NCBI GenBank assembly: GCA_920105625.2
Contig: OV050031.1
Coordinates: 130,712,514 to 130,776,513, forward strand
DNA from: Clusia tigrina
Taxonomy: Eukaryota > Arthropoda > Insecta > Diptera > Clusiidae
Direction: 5' to 3'
DNA length: 64,000 nt
Below, piece by piece: positions 54,120 to 64,000 of this stretch; position 1 is the stretch's first letter; the number at the start of each line of letters is the position of its first letter. Made by a program: the position numbers and the translations under genes. The notes beneath the pieces are model-generated. The model searched no databases and had not been told where the DNA came from. It saw only the letters and a list, made by a program, of their open reading frames with translations.

Positions 54120-54611
54120 GTGATAAACGCGTATATAGATTGCGGGGCATAGGCATAATAGATGCTCCAGAGTTTCTCTTGTGCCTTGCTTCCCACATTT
54201 CCTGCATTCACTATTGTTTGTGAGTCCCATCCTTTTAGCGTGTACCGCCGTTAGACAGTGACCTGTGAGTACTCTTCTACCGTTCTGCAATCCTTCCTCG
54301 GAAGTGCCAAAAACGATTTGGTTTGAGTTCCGTACTGTTTGCACATGAGCTTTGCAATCTTACATGTGACAATACTGACAATACTGTATGGTAGTAAAAT
54401 TCCGCTTTTTCAATGGCATCCGCATTCTTATTTCCTACTATATTCTTATGCCCTGGCATCCAGTAGATATGTGGCTTCCGCTTGGTGGCTAGTCTATCCA
54501 TTGCTGCTTTGGATTGCAGAACATTTCTGGAAGATGCCCAGCATGAAGTTATAGGTTTGATCGCAGCCTGGCTATCTATGTAGAAGTTTATTGCGGAGAT
54601 CGTAGCAGATT
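54120..54611 (-). pseudogene. LOA/R1-like non-LTR element, left arm: RNase H
   Basis: Minus-strand reading gives SAINFYIDSQAAIKPI, YWMPGHKNIVGNKNADAI and the C-terminal Cys/His tail CRKCGKQGTRETLEHLLCLCP. This is the RNase H and tail found after RT in I/LOA/R1-type elements. It follows the endonuclease end directly, with the whole RT missing: a deletion of well over 1 kb at 54612. Confidence 0.72.
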
Positions 54612-55250
54612 TCCTTTTAGTATTTTTTTATAGAGATCCCAGTTTGTATTTCTAGGATTTCTTACAGTTTTTGGGTAGAAAGTTATCTCGAAGCTAATAT
54701 AGTTATGATCAGAGAACGAGGGTATGTTGAGTACTCTCCACTCCCTGATCAGGGTTTTGCCGCTAGTGGGGAGCGTGATGGCCAAGACGTTTTTCGAGGT
54801 GGGCCCTATAAATGTTGACTCTTCACCCATATTAGCAATACTTAGACTTCTTTACCTATAATGGTGGCGATTTTCTCCCTGCTAGCTTTTTCGTCTAGCC
54901 TTTAAAGCTCTAGTGGTGGTGCTACATTGTCATGCGGCATGTAGCAGGACGCCAGGAGCAGAGATTGATCCTCACCGCTCTCTATTGCGACAAAAGTCAG
55001 ATTTTTTGTAGATAGGTTGGATAGAATATAAGAATTCATCTCCTTTCTTATCAGTACAGCGGTTCTTACCTTATTTGTTCTGCTCGGGATGTATGTTTGG
55101 AAATTCAGTGACTTCAGTCCAGATACCATCGCACCCGCCCTACTTCAGATTGAAAAGGAGCTTGGCCAAACAGATTTTACTATGATGGAGATGTATCTGG
55201 ACCCTCAGCTGTCGCTGCTGGCTCTTTCTTGGAGATGTAGTCGCCATCTC
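54612..55250 (-). pseudogene. LOA/R1-like non-LTR element, left arm: endonuclease
   Basis: Minus-strand fragments: LQIHLHHSKICLAKLLFNL near 55195-55140, VRTAVLIRKEM near 55070, SCYMPHD near 54945, and FSDHNYISFEITF near 54690-54710. These match the plus-strand right arm at 62050-62725 nearly residue for residue. Endonuclease nicks target DNA. Frames are broken at several points. Confidence 0.75.
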
Positions 55251-55288
55251 TTCCGTCTCCGTCTCATCGTTTATGTTAATGGAGGCTT

Positions 55289-56476
55289 CTAGGATCTCCT
55301 CAATACCGTGTTCCTTTTCCACCTCCCCGTCTCGAGTTTATTGGTGTTCTCGTCGTTTGGGTGACGCTTTTTAAGGCGCAGGTACACACTCCCTACACCC
55401 CACTCCATTTTCCCGAAACGTGCGTACAATGTATCCTCCGACAACTTGTTAATTTGGAAGATATAATTTTGTCCATCGGCCGTACTTGTCGGCTTCGTTA
55501 CACACAGCACTGGCCAGTCATTGGTCGCTATTTCTGGATTTCGCCGTTTAAGTAGCTGAAGAGCATCCTCTGGCTTTACCACTCGAGGGATAAACACCTT
55601 CGCTTTGGGTAAAGATGGGATGCTACTTCGGTCCATTATTTCCAGTACCTCCCCGTCCCACAAGCCTCGGATCGTCCTTGCATTTCAGGATTTTCACCTT
55701 GTGTTGCCAACCAGCTTCGTCATAGGTACGTCCGGTTCCGCGATCCTTTTTGCGAACAAGGCAGTAGCTTCCCCTCTTTTTGCTTGTGCCTCTTACTGGA
55801 AGTGCCTTCGCTTTCGGTGGAGCATTGACGCTTGTTCGCCACATTTTCCTCGATCCGATTTGCGAACTTCGGATCCGAGGGTGTGCATCCTGGCTTACCT
55901 GCAAAGTGGACCCGGTCCTTCTGCACAGTCTCTTTGGCCCAAGCCAACCTTTCCTTCTCCTCTTTCGTGAGATCGGACTTGCCCGTCAGACGACCGCAGA
56001 TCTTTACCGTAGCCTTATATGCACCTTCGCCTTTATTCCCTCTCTGCTTTTTGGTTGTCCCCGAGGCCTTATCTTTGTGGAACTGGCACCTGCGGGGAGC
56101 TCCGCAGAGAGTAGTAGAGCGTCTTCATCCACAGTTTTGAGGCTGGCAAAGCTTTCGTGGTCCGAGTCTCCGAGGACACCGGCACCCGTTTGTTGTGTTG
56201 TATCGTGGTCCGAGTCTCTATGGACTACGGCACTCACCCGCTTTAGTGTGGCAGTGGCTTTTGAATTACTGGGGCCTGCTTCTACCCCCGCAGAGGTACA
56301 GCCACTGGCGACACAGTTACTAACTTCTTCACTGTGCCCGCCGGTGGTAGCAGCTCCCTCTTCCACCGACGTTTGGACTGATATCCCAGCCCGACTCTTT
56401 TCCTTTTTTTGGAACTCCATATTGGTTTTTCCTTCAGGGAGCATACCCCTAGCATTTTATGCCTACCACCAGACAC
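55289..56476 (-). pseudogene. LOA/R1-like non-LTR element, left arm: ORF1 with DUF4780-type domain
   Basis: Pieces in three frames. The N-terminal low-complexity part (56444-56004) is Ser/Thr/Glu-rich. The middle (55947-55623) has LTKEEKERLAWAKE and AGWQHKVKILKC. The C-terminal part (55663-55289) has IPSLPKAKVFIPRVV, PEDALQLLKRRNPEIATNDW and SVYLRLKKRHPND. The last two pieces match the DUF4780-type domain found in ORF1 of many insect R1/LOA-like elements. A stop after the middle piece breaks it. Confidence 0.7.
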
Positions 56477-57531
56477 CTCCTATCAATGATTGAAATATGG
56501 CGCCACATGTCTGTCACCCACAGGGGAACAGTATATAGATCCGCGCTCCCCGTAAGCACCATGTGGAGCTGTACTCCAATTTTAGCTAGACTTCATATTG
56601 CCTACACCTGATCCTAACTGTTCACTGCAGTGTCCAAGGACTGGTTGATAAGGTGCATATAAAGGTAACCCAGTGAGAGGATTTTCGCCAACCTTATAAG
56701 TAAATAAATGTGCCTGGAATGTATGTATGTAGTCTTATACGAGCAAGTTATAGGGTGTGGGAAAATACACTTATTTATGGGTACATACCAGGCGATAATG
56801 TTAATTAATTAAAATAAGTTATGTAATTAGATGAAAAATCAAGTCATACAATTGACAAAGTTTTCACATAAACGGATTTATCTCAAATATTTTTTATAAT
56901 GCAGGAGGCGCAAATAGATTTGCTCAGAATTGAAAATTTTAAAGGAAATAAAATTTAAAAGATGATACGAAAGGAATTATGAAATATTGAAAAAAAATAA
57001 TAAGAAACCAATATATGAAGATCAAATATATATAGATTTGGAAAAGATGTAAAAGGAACTATAATTTCCAAATCGATTTTTGGTTCTTACCAAAGTCACA
57101 AAATAAGTACGGATTATTAGATATTAAATATTCATAATATATTCGTATCTCCAAATCATAAATTTAAAAATTATGATTTGTGTAAAATTTGATTTAAAAA
57201 TTAGTGTAGAAATTAATTATAATTACTGAAATTAATTATTTAAAATCTAAATTTATAAAGAAATAAATGTAATAATCCAGAGAAAACAAAAATTATACTA
57301 AATAGTAAAATTAAAACCCATACTATATATAGTATATTTATTTAATTATTAAATTCATTTTAAAATGACTTATTAAATTAACTTACGTAATAATACAAAC
57401 AAAGAAAAAAAAATGGGAAATAGTCGACAAAACTTAAGTATAGATAAACATCTATTTATAATTTTAGCTGGAAAATCAAGAAAATTATTATAAGGAATCA
57501 GCTCACAGTGACTCGAACAAGGAAGTTCCAG

Positions 57532-58341
57532 TTACAGCGCATATCGGAAGACGGTGCAGACTAAGAGATCAACATATTACTCGATGGATTGGGAATGAAT
57601 GTAATATTTTTGGAAACAACATATGGCCTCAGTACTTAAACACGTTGTGGATGGGTTTATTGACAAGCAACGAAAATATAAACAAGTTTCGTTACGAAGT
57701 TATGTTTTTCATGTATCACTATCTGAGCAGAATCGATTTTGACTTAGTTGAAGATATTGGCAAAAGCTTATGGAACCACTACCAAATATAATAAGCAGAA
57801 CAAAATTTGGCTCACGGAAATCAATTGCTTCATTGAGGAGTATATGTCCAATCTAGAGGATGAATATAGGAAATATGATTGGCATATGAAATGGATCCAC
57901 TACAAGAAGACACAGAGACTGGTATCTGATCTGAGTACGCAAATTACGTCATTAAACGTTTATCTCAGAGAAGTACAGAGAGTCTACACGTCCAAGCCAA
58001 CGTAAATAAATTATATTATAAGGAAGCTCAAGACAAACACTTCAACCATAAAACGCAGTGCTTGAAACTAAATAATGGAGGAGTATTGTAATCTCTCATG
58101 TATTTCAAACGCATTTTACAAGCTGAATACTATAAGCAGAGGGAGTACCGCCTACATCCGTGGGAGCACGCTATATCAAATACAAGATGAGGGCCACTAC
58201 AAGCGAAGTTTTAAAGGAGTCCCATGGTAAGCCAAATCGGCAGCCTAGAATAACATACATACGATTTAGAAAAATATATATATATATCTATTATAGGATT
58301 AATAAAATGCACAAAATTGTTTACGGTGCAAGATGGAGGGA
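57532..58341 (+). other. Element D-like 3' internal region (D3) before an LTR
   Basis: Lies between the inverted-repeat arms and ends in a purine stretch (GATGGAGGGA, 58332-58341) before a D-type LTR. Together with 56690-57531 it parallels 46.9-48.93 kb of element D. An open frame at 57748-58005 (85 codons; WLTEINCFIEEYM, DWHMKWIHYKKTQRL) is not recognisable to me; it might be eroded env or gag. Confidence 0.5.
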
Positions 58342-58800
58342 TTTTGTGAGTCAGAATCAAGCTACCTGTGCGTAGTTGACTCACAGCACCAACTCCGAAT
58401 AGACACTACACATTTTATGTAGTTAGCATTTAGAAGTAGTATAATTAACAACTAATTAAGCAAGCACATGTTTTTAGGGTTCAAATACTATAAATATATG
58501 TATAAAAAGTATTTATTATTAATCATTATGCGAACTTTTAAGGTGTCATAGTTCCGCAATCGAGTTGACGACGGGCATTGGCTTTTATAATGCTCCCTCG
58601 ACATTCTCAGATTCAATAGGTCAACTGACCACAATCAACAATTGCGTAACTGGAACACCAGCAATGTGCTTACCTAGACTGTAAGTTTTCATTGTAAAAT
58701 AGTATATAAGACTTAGGATTTTAACTAATAAAGCTCTCTTGTATTTAACAACTAAAAGGAACACAGTGTTTTACTTGCAAGTCATAAGCACATATTTAGT
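58342..58800 (+). repeat. Divergent LTR of the D family (D3)
   Basis: Collinear with the D LTRs: TTGTGAG..AGAATCAAGCTACC, GCGTAGTTGACTCACAGCA, AATTGCGTAACTGGAACACC and an AATAAAGCTC-type polyadenylation region. It is more diverged and its 3' end is eroded. The purine tract before it marks it as a 3' LTR. Confidence 0.75.
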
Positions 58801-59013
58801 AACCACCGGAAGATTGGTTGGCTGTACTGATAAGGAAGGAGATGAATTCCTGGAACTTCCTTGTTCGAGTCACATCATCAGAGCTGATTCCTTATAATAA
58901 TTTTCTTAATTTTCCAGCTAAAATTATAAATAGATGTTTTTCTATACTTAAGTTTTGTTGACTATTTCCCATTTTTTTTCTTTGTTTGTATTATTACGTA
59001 AGTTAATTTAATA

Positions 59014-59873
59014 AAGGGTTTTTCAAAAGAAACGCTACAAAAGTAAATCGATAGTGACAGCAAACGACGCCATATTTTTTCCCGCACTTTTGACATTTCT
59101 CTTCAGTGAGGTTTGCCATTTCATCATACAAAGATATACGAGCCAACAACGAATATGATGAGGCTCATTTCTGGCTGAATGGCTTCGTCAATAAGCAAAA
59201 TATGCGTTATTGGTTAGACAGCAATCCACACGTACTCCATGAGTCATAATTGCATCCCGAAAAAATTACGTTTTGGTGCGGTTTATGGGCCGGCGGCATC
59301 ATTGGGCCGTGCTTCTTCCGTGATGATCAAGACTGGCACATTACTGTGAATGCGAATCGCTACCGTTCAATGATAATCGAATATTTTTGGCCCCAATTGG
59401 ATAATATGGACTTGGAGGACATGTGGTTCCAACAGGATGGCGCCACAAGCCACACAGCGAATGCCACAATCAATTTACTGCAAACCAAGTTTGATGAACG
59501 TGCTATCTCACGAAATGGCCCAGTCGATTGGCCGCCTCGGTCATGCGATTTGACGCCGTTAGATTATTTCCTGTGGGGCTACGTCAAGTGTATGGATTAT
59601 GCCAACAAGCCAGCGACGATTGATGATCTTCGTACGAATATCGAACGTAAAATTGGAGCAGTATCGGCCGATTTATGCTTGAAAACCGTTGAAAATTGGG
59701 TTCAGCGTCTGGACTTCTGGAAGCGTGCCCATGGTGGCCATGCAAAAGAAATCGAGTTCCATACATAATGGCATCGAACGTACTTTCACAGGAATAAAGA
59801 ATTTCATTGGTATCTAAAACCGGTTTTGTTTTATTTAAAAACAATTTTGTAGCGCTCTTATTGAAAAACCCGA
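59014..59873 (+). mobile_element. mariner-like element, DD41D (rosa) type, internally deleted
   Basis: 860 bp. Ends AAGGGTTTTTC.. and ..GAAAAACCCGA form inverted repeats that continue with AC/GCGCTACAAAA on both sides. TA flanks both ends (59012-59013 and 59874-59875). The left arm of the large inverted repeat has the uninterrupted site (mirror of TTAATTTAATAAGTCATT, about 57363-57385), proving the boundaries. Normal length is about 1.3 kb, so roughly 0.4 kb is missing. Confidence 0.9.
59151..59768 (+). pseudogene. mariner transposase, catalytic part
   Basis: The first catalytic Asp is in YDEAHFWLNGFVNKQN (59154 on). A TAA at 59247-59249 interrupts before the 172-codon open part. The second Asp is in WFQQDGATSH (59436-59438). 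The third is in CDLTPLDYFLWGY, 41 residues after the second, which is the spacing of the DD41D rosa group of mariners. The N-terminal helix-turn-helix DNA-binding region is missing, and the frame of the open part has no ATG at its start (TTG). It cannot mobilise itself as read. Confidence 0.85.
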
Positions 59874-60770
59874 TAAGTAATTTTAAAATGAATTTAATAA
59901 TTAAATATATATATAGTATGGGGTTTAATTTTCCTATTTAGTATAATTTTTGTTTTCTCTGGATTATTACATTTATTTCTCTATAAATTTAGATTTTAAA
60001 TAATTAGTTTCAGTAATTATAATTAATTTCTACACTAATTTTTATATCAACTTTTACACAAATTATAATTTTGAAATTTTTGATTTGGAGATACGAATAT
60101 ATTATGAATATTTAATATCCAATAATCCGTACTTATTTTGTGACTTTGTTAAGAACCAAAAATCGTTTGGAAAAATATAGTTCATTTTACATCTTTTCCA
60201 AATCTATATACGAGTATATTTGATCTTCATATATTGGTTTCTTATTATTTTTTTTTCAATATTTCATAATTCCTTTCGTATCATCTTTTTAATTGTATTT
60301 CCTTTAAAATTTTTCAATTCTGAGCAAATCTATTTGCGCCTCCTGCATTATAAAAAATATTTGAAATAAATCCGTTTGTGTGAAAACTTTGTCAATTGTA
60401 TGACTTGATTTTTCATCTAATTACATAACTTATTTTAATTAATTAACATTATCGCCTGGTATGTGCCCATAAATAAGTGTATTTTCCCACACCCTATAAC
60501 TTGCTCGTATAAGACTACATACATACATTCCAGGCACATTTATTTACTTATAAGGTTGGCGAAAATCCTCTCACTGGGTTACCTTTATATGCACCTTATC
60601 AACCAGTCCTTGGACACTGCAGTGAACAGTAAGGATCAGGTGTAGGCAATATGAAGTCTAGCTAAAATTGGAGTACGGCTCCACATGGTGCTTACGGGGA
60701 GCGCGGATCTATATACTGTTCCCCTGTGGGTGACAGACATGTGGCGCAATATTTCAATCATTGATAGGAG

Positions 60771-61975
60771 GTGTCTGGTGGTAGGCATAAAACGCTAGGG
60801 GTATGCTCCCTGAAGGAAAAACCAATATGGAGTTCCAAAAAAAGGAAAAGAGTCGGGCTGGGATATCAGTCCAAACGTCGGTGGAAGAGGGAGCTGCTAC
60901 CACCGGCGGGCACAGTGAAGAAGTTAGTAACTGTGTCGCCAGTGGCTGTACCTCTGCGGGGGTAGAAGCAGGCCCCAGTAATTCAAAAGCCACTGCCACA
61001 CTAAAGCGGGTGAGTGCCGTAGTCCATAGAGACTCGGACCACGATACAACACAACAAACGGTGCCGGTGTCCTCGGAGACTCGGACCACGAAAGCTTTAC
61101 CAGCCTCAAAACTGTGGATGAAGACGCTCTACTACTCTCTGCGGAGCTCCCCGCAGGTGCCAGTTCCACAAAGATAAGGCCTCGGGGACAACCAAAAAGC
61201 AGAGAGGGAATAAAGGCGAAGGTGCAAATAAGGCTACGGTAAAGATCTGCGGTCGTCTGACGGGCAAGTCCGATCTCACGAAAGAGGAGAAGGAAAGGTT
61301 GGCTTGGGCCAAAGAGACTGTGCAGAAGGGCCGGGTCCACTTTGCAGGTAAGCCAGGATGCACACCCTCGGATCCGAAGTTCGCAAATCGGATCGAGGAA
61401 AATGTGGCGAACAAGCGTCAATGCTCCACCGAAAGCGAAGGCACTTCCAGTAAGAGGCACAAGCAAAAAGAGGGGAAGCTACTGCCTTGTTCGCAAAAAG
61501 GATCGCGGAGCCGGACGTACCTATGGCATCTTTTGACGAAGCTGGCTGGCAAAACAAGGTGAAAATCCTGAAATGCAAGGACGATCCGAGGCTTGTGGGA
61601 CGGGGAGGTACTGGAAATAATGGACCGAAGTAGCATCCCATCTTTACCCAAAGCGACGGTGTTTATCCCTCGAGTGGTAAAGCCAGAGGATGCTCTTCAG
61701 CTACTTAAACGGCAAAATCCAGAAATAGCGACCAATGACAGGCCAGTGCTGTGTGTAATGAAGCCGACAAGTACGGCCGATGGACAAAATTATATCTTCC
61801 AAATTAACAAGTTGTCGGAGGATACATTGTACGCACGTTTTGGGAAAATGGAGTGGGGTGTAGGGAGTGTGTACCTGCGCCTTAAAAAGCGTCACCCGAA
61901 CGACGAGAGCACCAGCACACTCGAGACGGGGAGGTGGAAAATTAACACGGTATTGAGGAGATCCTAGAAGCCTCC
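60771..61975 (+). pseudogene. LOA/R1-like non-LTR element, right arm: ORF1 with DUF4780-type domain
   Basis: Mirror of the left-arm ORF1. Frames 60803-61177, 61299-61562 and 61593-61967 together give the low-complexity N-terminus, the basic middle, and the DUF4780-type part (RSSIPSLPKATVFIPR and PEDALQLLKRQNPEI). Small differences from the left arm show independent decay. Frame breaks at about 61070, 61177 and 61537-61562. The protein is the RNA-binding partner of ORF2 in such elements. Confidence 0.72.
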
Positions 61976-62850
61976 ATTAACATAAACGATGAGACGGAGA
62001 CGGAAGAGATGGCGACTACAACTCTAAGAAAGAGCCAGCAGCGACAGCTGAGGGTCCTACAGATACATTTCCATCATAGTAAAATCTGTTTGGCCAAGCT
62101 CCTTTTTAATCTGGAGTAGGGCGGGTGCGATGGTATCTGGACTGAAGTCACTGAATTTCAAAACATACATCCCGAGCAGAACAAATAAGGTAAGAACGGC
62201 TGTACTGATAAGAAAGGAGATGAATTCTTATATTCTATCCAACCTATCTACAAAAAATCTGACTGTTGTCTCAATAGAGAGCGGTGAGGATCAATCTCTG
62301 CTCCTGGCGTCCTGCTACATGCCGCATGACAATGTAGCACCACCACTAGAGCTTTAAAAGCTAGAAGAAAAAGCTACCAGGGAGAAAATCGCCACCATTA
62401 TAGGTCCGGACTCAAACTCACATCACTCGGTATGGCGCAGTGCCGACATCAATGAAAGAGATGAGTTACTCTATAACTTTATTATGCAAAGTAGTCTAAG
62501 TATTGCTAATTTGTGAAGAGCCAACATTTATAGGGCCCACCTCGTAAAACGTCTTGGACATCACGCTCCCCACTAGCGGCAAAACCCTGATCAGGGAGTG
62601 GAGAGTACTCGACATACCCTCGTTCTCTGATCATAGCTATATTAGCTTCGAGATAACTTTCTACCCAAAAACTGTAAGCAATCCTAGAAATACAAACTGG
62701 GATCTCTATAAAAAAATACTAAAACAAATCTGGTCAGGCCTAGCGCGATCAGATCCCATATAGATCTCGAAGAGATGGTCAATCTATTGACCCACAATCT
62801 AACCCACGTTTACAGCATCTCCTGCACTCCAGTGCGCATAAGGGGGAGAC
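61976..62850 (+). pseudogene. LOA/R1-like non-LTR element, right arm: ORF2 endonuclease
   Basis: Fragments in order: LQIHFHHSKICLAKLLFNL (62058-62115), YIPSRTNKVRTAVLIRKEM, SCYMPHD (62311-62331), then GPDSNSHHSVWRSADINERDELLYNFI (62404-62484). TLIREWRVLDIPSFSDHSYISF follows at about 62584-62650. The Glu/Asp/His catalytic motifs of AP-like endonucleases are visible in the PDSNSHH and SDH segments. Stops at 62355 and 62515 and frameshifts are present. Confidence 0.75.
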
Positions 62851-62860
62851 CCAAACCACC

Positions 62861-64000
62861 TTGGTGGAACAAAGAGCTGGGTATTCAGAGGCGCTGAGAG
62901 AGATATTCAAACTAGCCAGTATGGCTGATAGCACAGAATGCTGGGGTGAATACAAAGATACGCTACGAATATACAAAGAAGTGCGAAAAACCACAAGAAA
63001 CTTCTGGAAGGAATATTGTGGCAATATAGAAAGGACGGGTGAGAGGGCTAGACTAAGAAGATGCTAGCGAAGCATCCCATACCAATGCCGAGTCTTATCC
63101 GTAAAGATAGCAACGAATGGATACCTAGTTGTACGGAATCGCTTGATGCGCTCGTAAATGCGCACTTCCTGGTTGCAAAGATACAAGTAATCTCGAACCC
63201 ACAAAAACCGAGGTGGGAAGTTCACCACGGGACTTTGATTACAACTGAACGGATACAATGTGCAATAAACTTATTTACCCCCTACAAGTCACCAGGGTTT
63301 GACGGAATATTCCCAGCCATTCTGCAAAAAGCTTTGCATCTGGTAACACCCTGGCTGAGGCAAATATACAAAGGATGCTTGACGGTGAGCTGGAGAGAAG
63401 CGATAGTTGTATTTTTACCCAAGGTAGGTAAAAGCAATCATCTCTACTCAAAGGACTACCGACCCATTAGTTTAACGTCATTTCTGCTAAAAACGCTTGA
63501 AAAAATACTAGATGTCGACATGAGGAATTCTATAGGTCGGGATGGCATGTCAAATGCACAGCATGCATACACCAAAGGCAGGTCCACGGAGACAGCACTA
63601 CACTCACTAATCGCAAATGTTGAAAGGGCACTGGAGTATAAAGAATACGCCCTATTTCGATATTTGTCGATATAGCTGGTGCTTTAAGCAACGTATCAAC
63701 GGATGCCATCTTAGAGGGTATTAGAACCAAAAACATTAAAGATTCAGCTTATCAATGAATTCGAAGCCTATTGAGCGGTAGAAGGATAGAGGGCAATGTG
63801 GACCGGCGCCAAATCGATAAAGGAGACGTGCAGAGACTCCACAAGGAGGGGACCTATCTCCACTACTCTGGGCGCTCGTTGTCAACAAAATACTGAAAAA
63901 GTTTCACGGTAAAGCTCCAAAACTGGTGGCATATGCTGATGATATAGCCATAGTTATAACAGGGAAATGCTTGTCGACTCTCAGTGACCTAATGACCCAT
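62861..64000 (+). pseudogene. LOA/R1-like non-LTR element, right arm: reverse transcriptase, cut by window end
   Basis: The pre-RT linker is at 62861-63067. RT fingers at 63061-63675 have YKSPGFDGIFPAILQ, FLPKVGKSNHLYSKDYRPISLTSFLLKTLEKI and HAYTKGRSTETALH. After a frame break come DIAGALSNVSTDAI (63669-63710), GPISPLLWALVVNKILKKF-like sequence and the catalytic YADDIAIV box at about 63932-63955. 614 nt upstream of the window end remain open only in pieces. The family resemblance is to R1/LOA-type RT. Confidence 0.78.

Larger units (their letters stand above)
54612..57531. repeat. Left arm of a large inverted repeat
   Basis: Reverse complement of 58850-62725 (apart from the mariner inserted there), spanning endonuclease, ORF1, 5' UTR and about 1 kb beyond. 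Translated segments are about 97% alike. The inner edge is at GGAAGTTCCAG (57521-57531), mirrored by CTGGAACTTCC (58850-58860). The outer edge is near the TACTAAAA segment before 54612, mirrored at about 62718-62725. Confidence 0.85.
58850..62725. repeat. Right arm of the large inverted repeat
   Basis: Mirror of 54612-57531, lengthened by a mariner at 59014-59873 with its TA. The two arms are separated by 1.3 kb (57532-58849). The arm includes 60580-60740, the 5' flank of the non-LTR element, and continues into its endonuclease. Confidence 0.85.

Noticed and set aside
55780..56493. Plus-strand 237-codon frame (and its mirror at 60924-61466)
   Set aside because: Longest frame there, but it is antisense to the ORF1 of the non-LTR element. 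The sense strand carries the DUF4780-type domain, and the mirrored arm shows the same.

Overview
This is eukaryotic, insect-type DNA, most likely from a fly (Diptera, possibly Tephritidae). The grounds are Jockey-clade retrotransposons, gypsy-type errantiviruses with env, a BEL/Pao element, a DD41D (rosa-type) mariner, a Tigger/pogo-like transposon and a TAF4 fragment that closely resembles the Drosophila TAF4 architecture. I see no intact host gene. The window is almost entirely transposable elements nested in one another, as expected of pericentromeric or piRNA-cluster-like DNA. Species assignment is an inference.

Layout, left. 1-1350 holds a dead LOA/I-type non-LTR element (RT end plus RNase H). 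1395-3845 holds a dead Jockey (J1). 3885-4950 (minus) holds errantivirus env debris carrying a tRNA-like Pol III promoter. 5176-17180 is a nest. A Jockey ORF2 tail is split at a TA by a Tigger-like DNA transposon (5307-16896). The transposon was itself hit by a BEL/Pao element (5523-10395, TSD CCCAG) and by a full-length Jockey J2 (10415-14939, minus, TSD TATGCGAAAAT). Both J2 reading frames are open. Inside the Pao element the RT/RNase H/integrase genes are missing, and in their place lies about 1.3 kb of intronless TAF4 (TFIID subunit) sequence including its TAFH domain. This is the most striking object in the window.

Layout, middle. A 17.6/297-like gypsy pol (element E) begins near 17280. 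It is interrupted by Jockey J3 (about 17940-21913), resumes at 21914-22576, and is interrupted again by element D (LTRs 22577-23084 and 48930-49433, 6-bp TSD CACATA). E's integrase follows at 49900-50240. D contains a dead Ty3/gypsy element A. A contains errantivirus B (LTRs of 317/276 bp, TSD TGTA, gag-pol-env). An 8.2-kb segment running from A gag into B pol is tandemly duplicated (25004-33215 and 33213-41261), joined at a 3-bp TCT microhomology. All LTR elements from 17 to 52 kb point the same way.

Layout, right. A further gypsy pol fragment F (50650-52495) and a Jockey tail (53515-54110, minus) precede a large inverted repeat (54612-57531 versus 58850-62725). Each arm carries a head-to-head copy of a LOA/R1-like non-LTR element whose ORF1 has a DUF4780-type domain. 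The right arm additionally carries a DD41D mariner at 59014-59873, and the left arm preserves its empty site. The right-hand non-LTR element runs off the window end within its RT (YADD near 63935).

Nothing here forms an operon or pathway. The only genes with clean, complete reading frames are the two ORFs of Jockey J2. Errantivirus B is close to complete but broken in several places.
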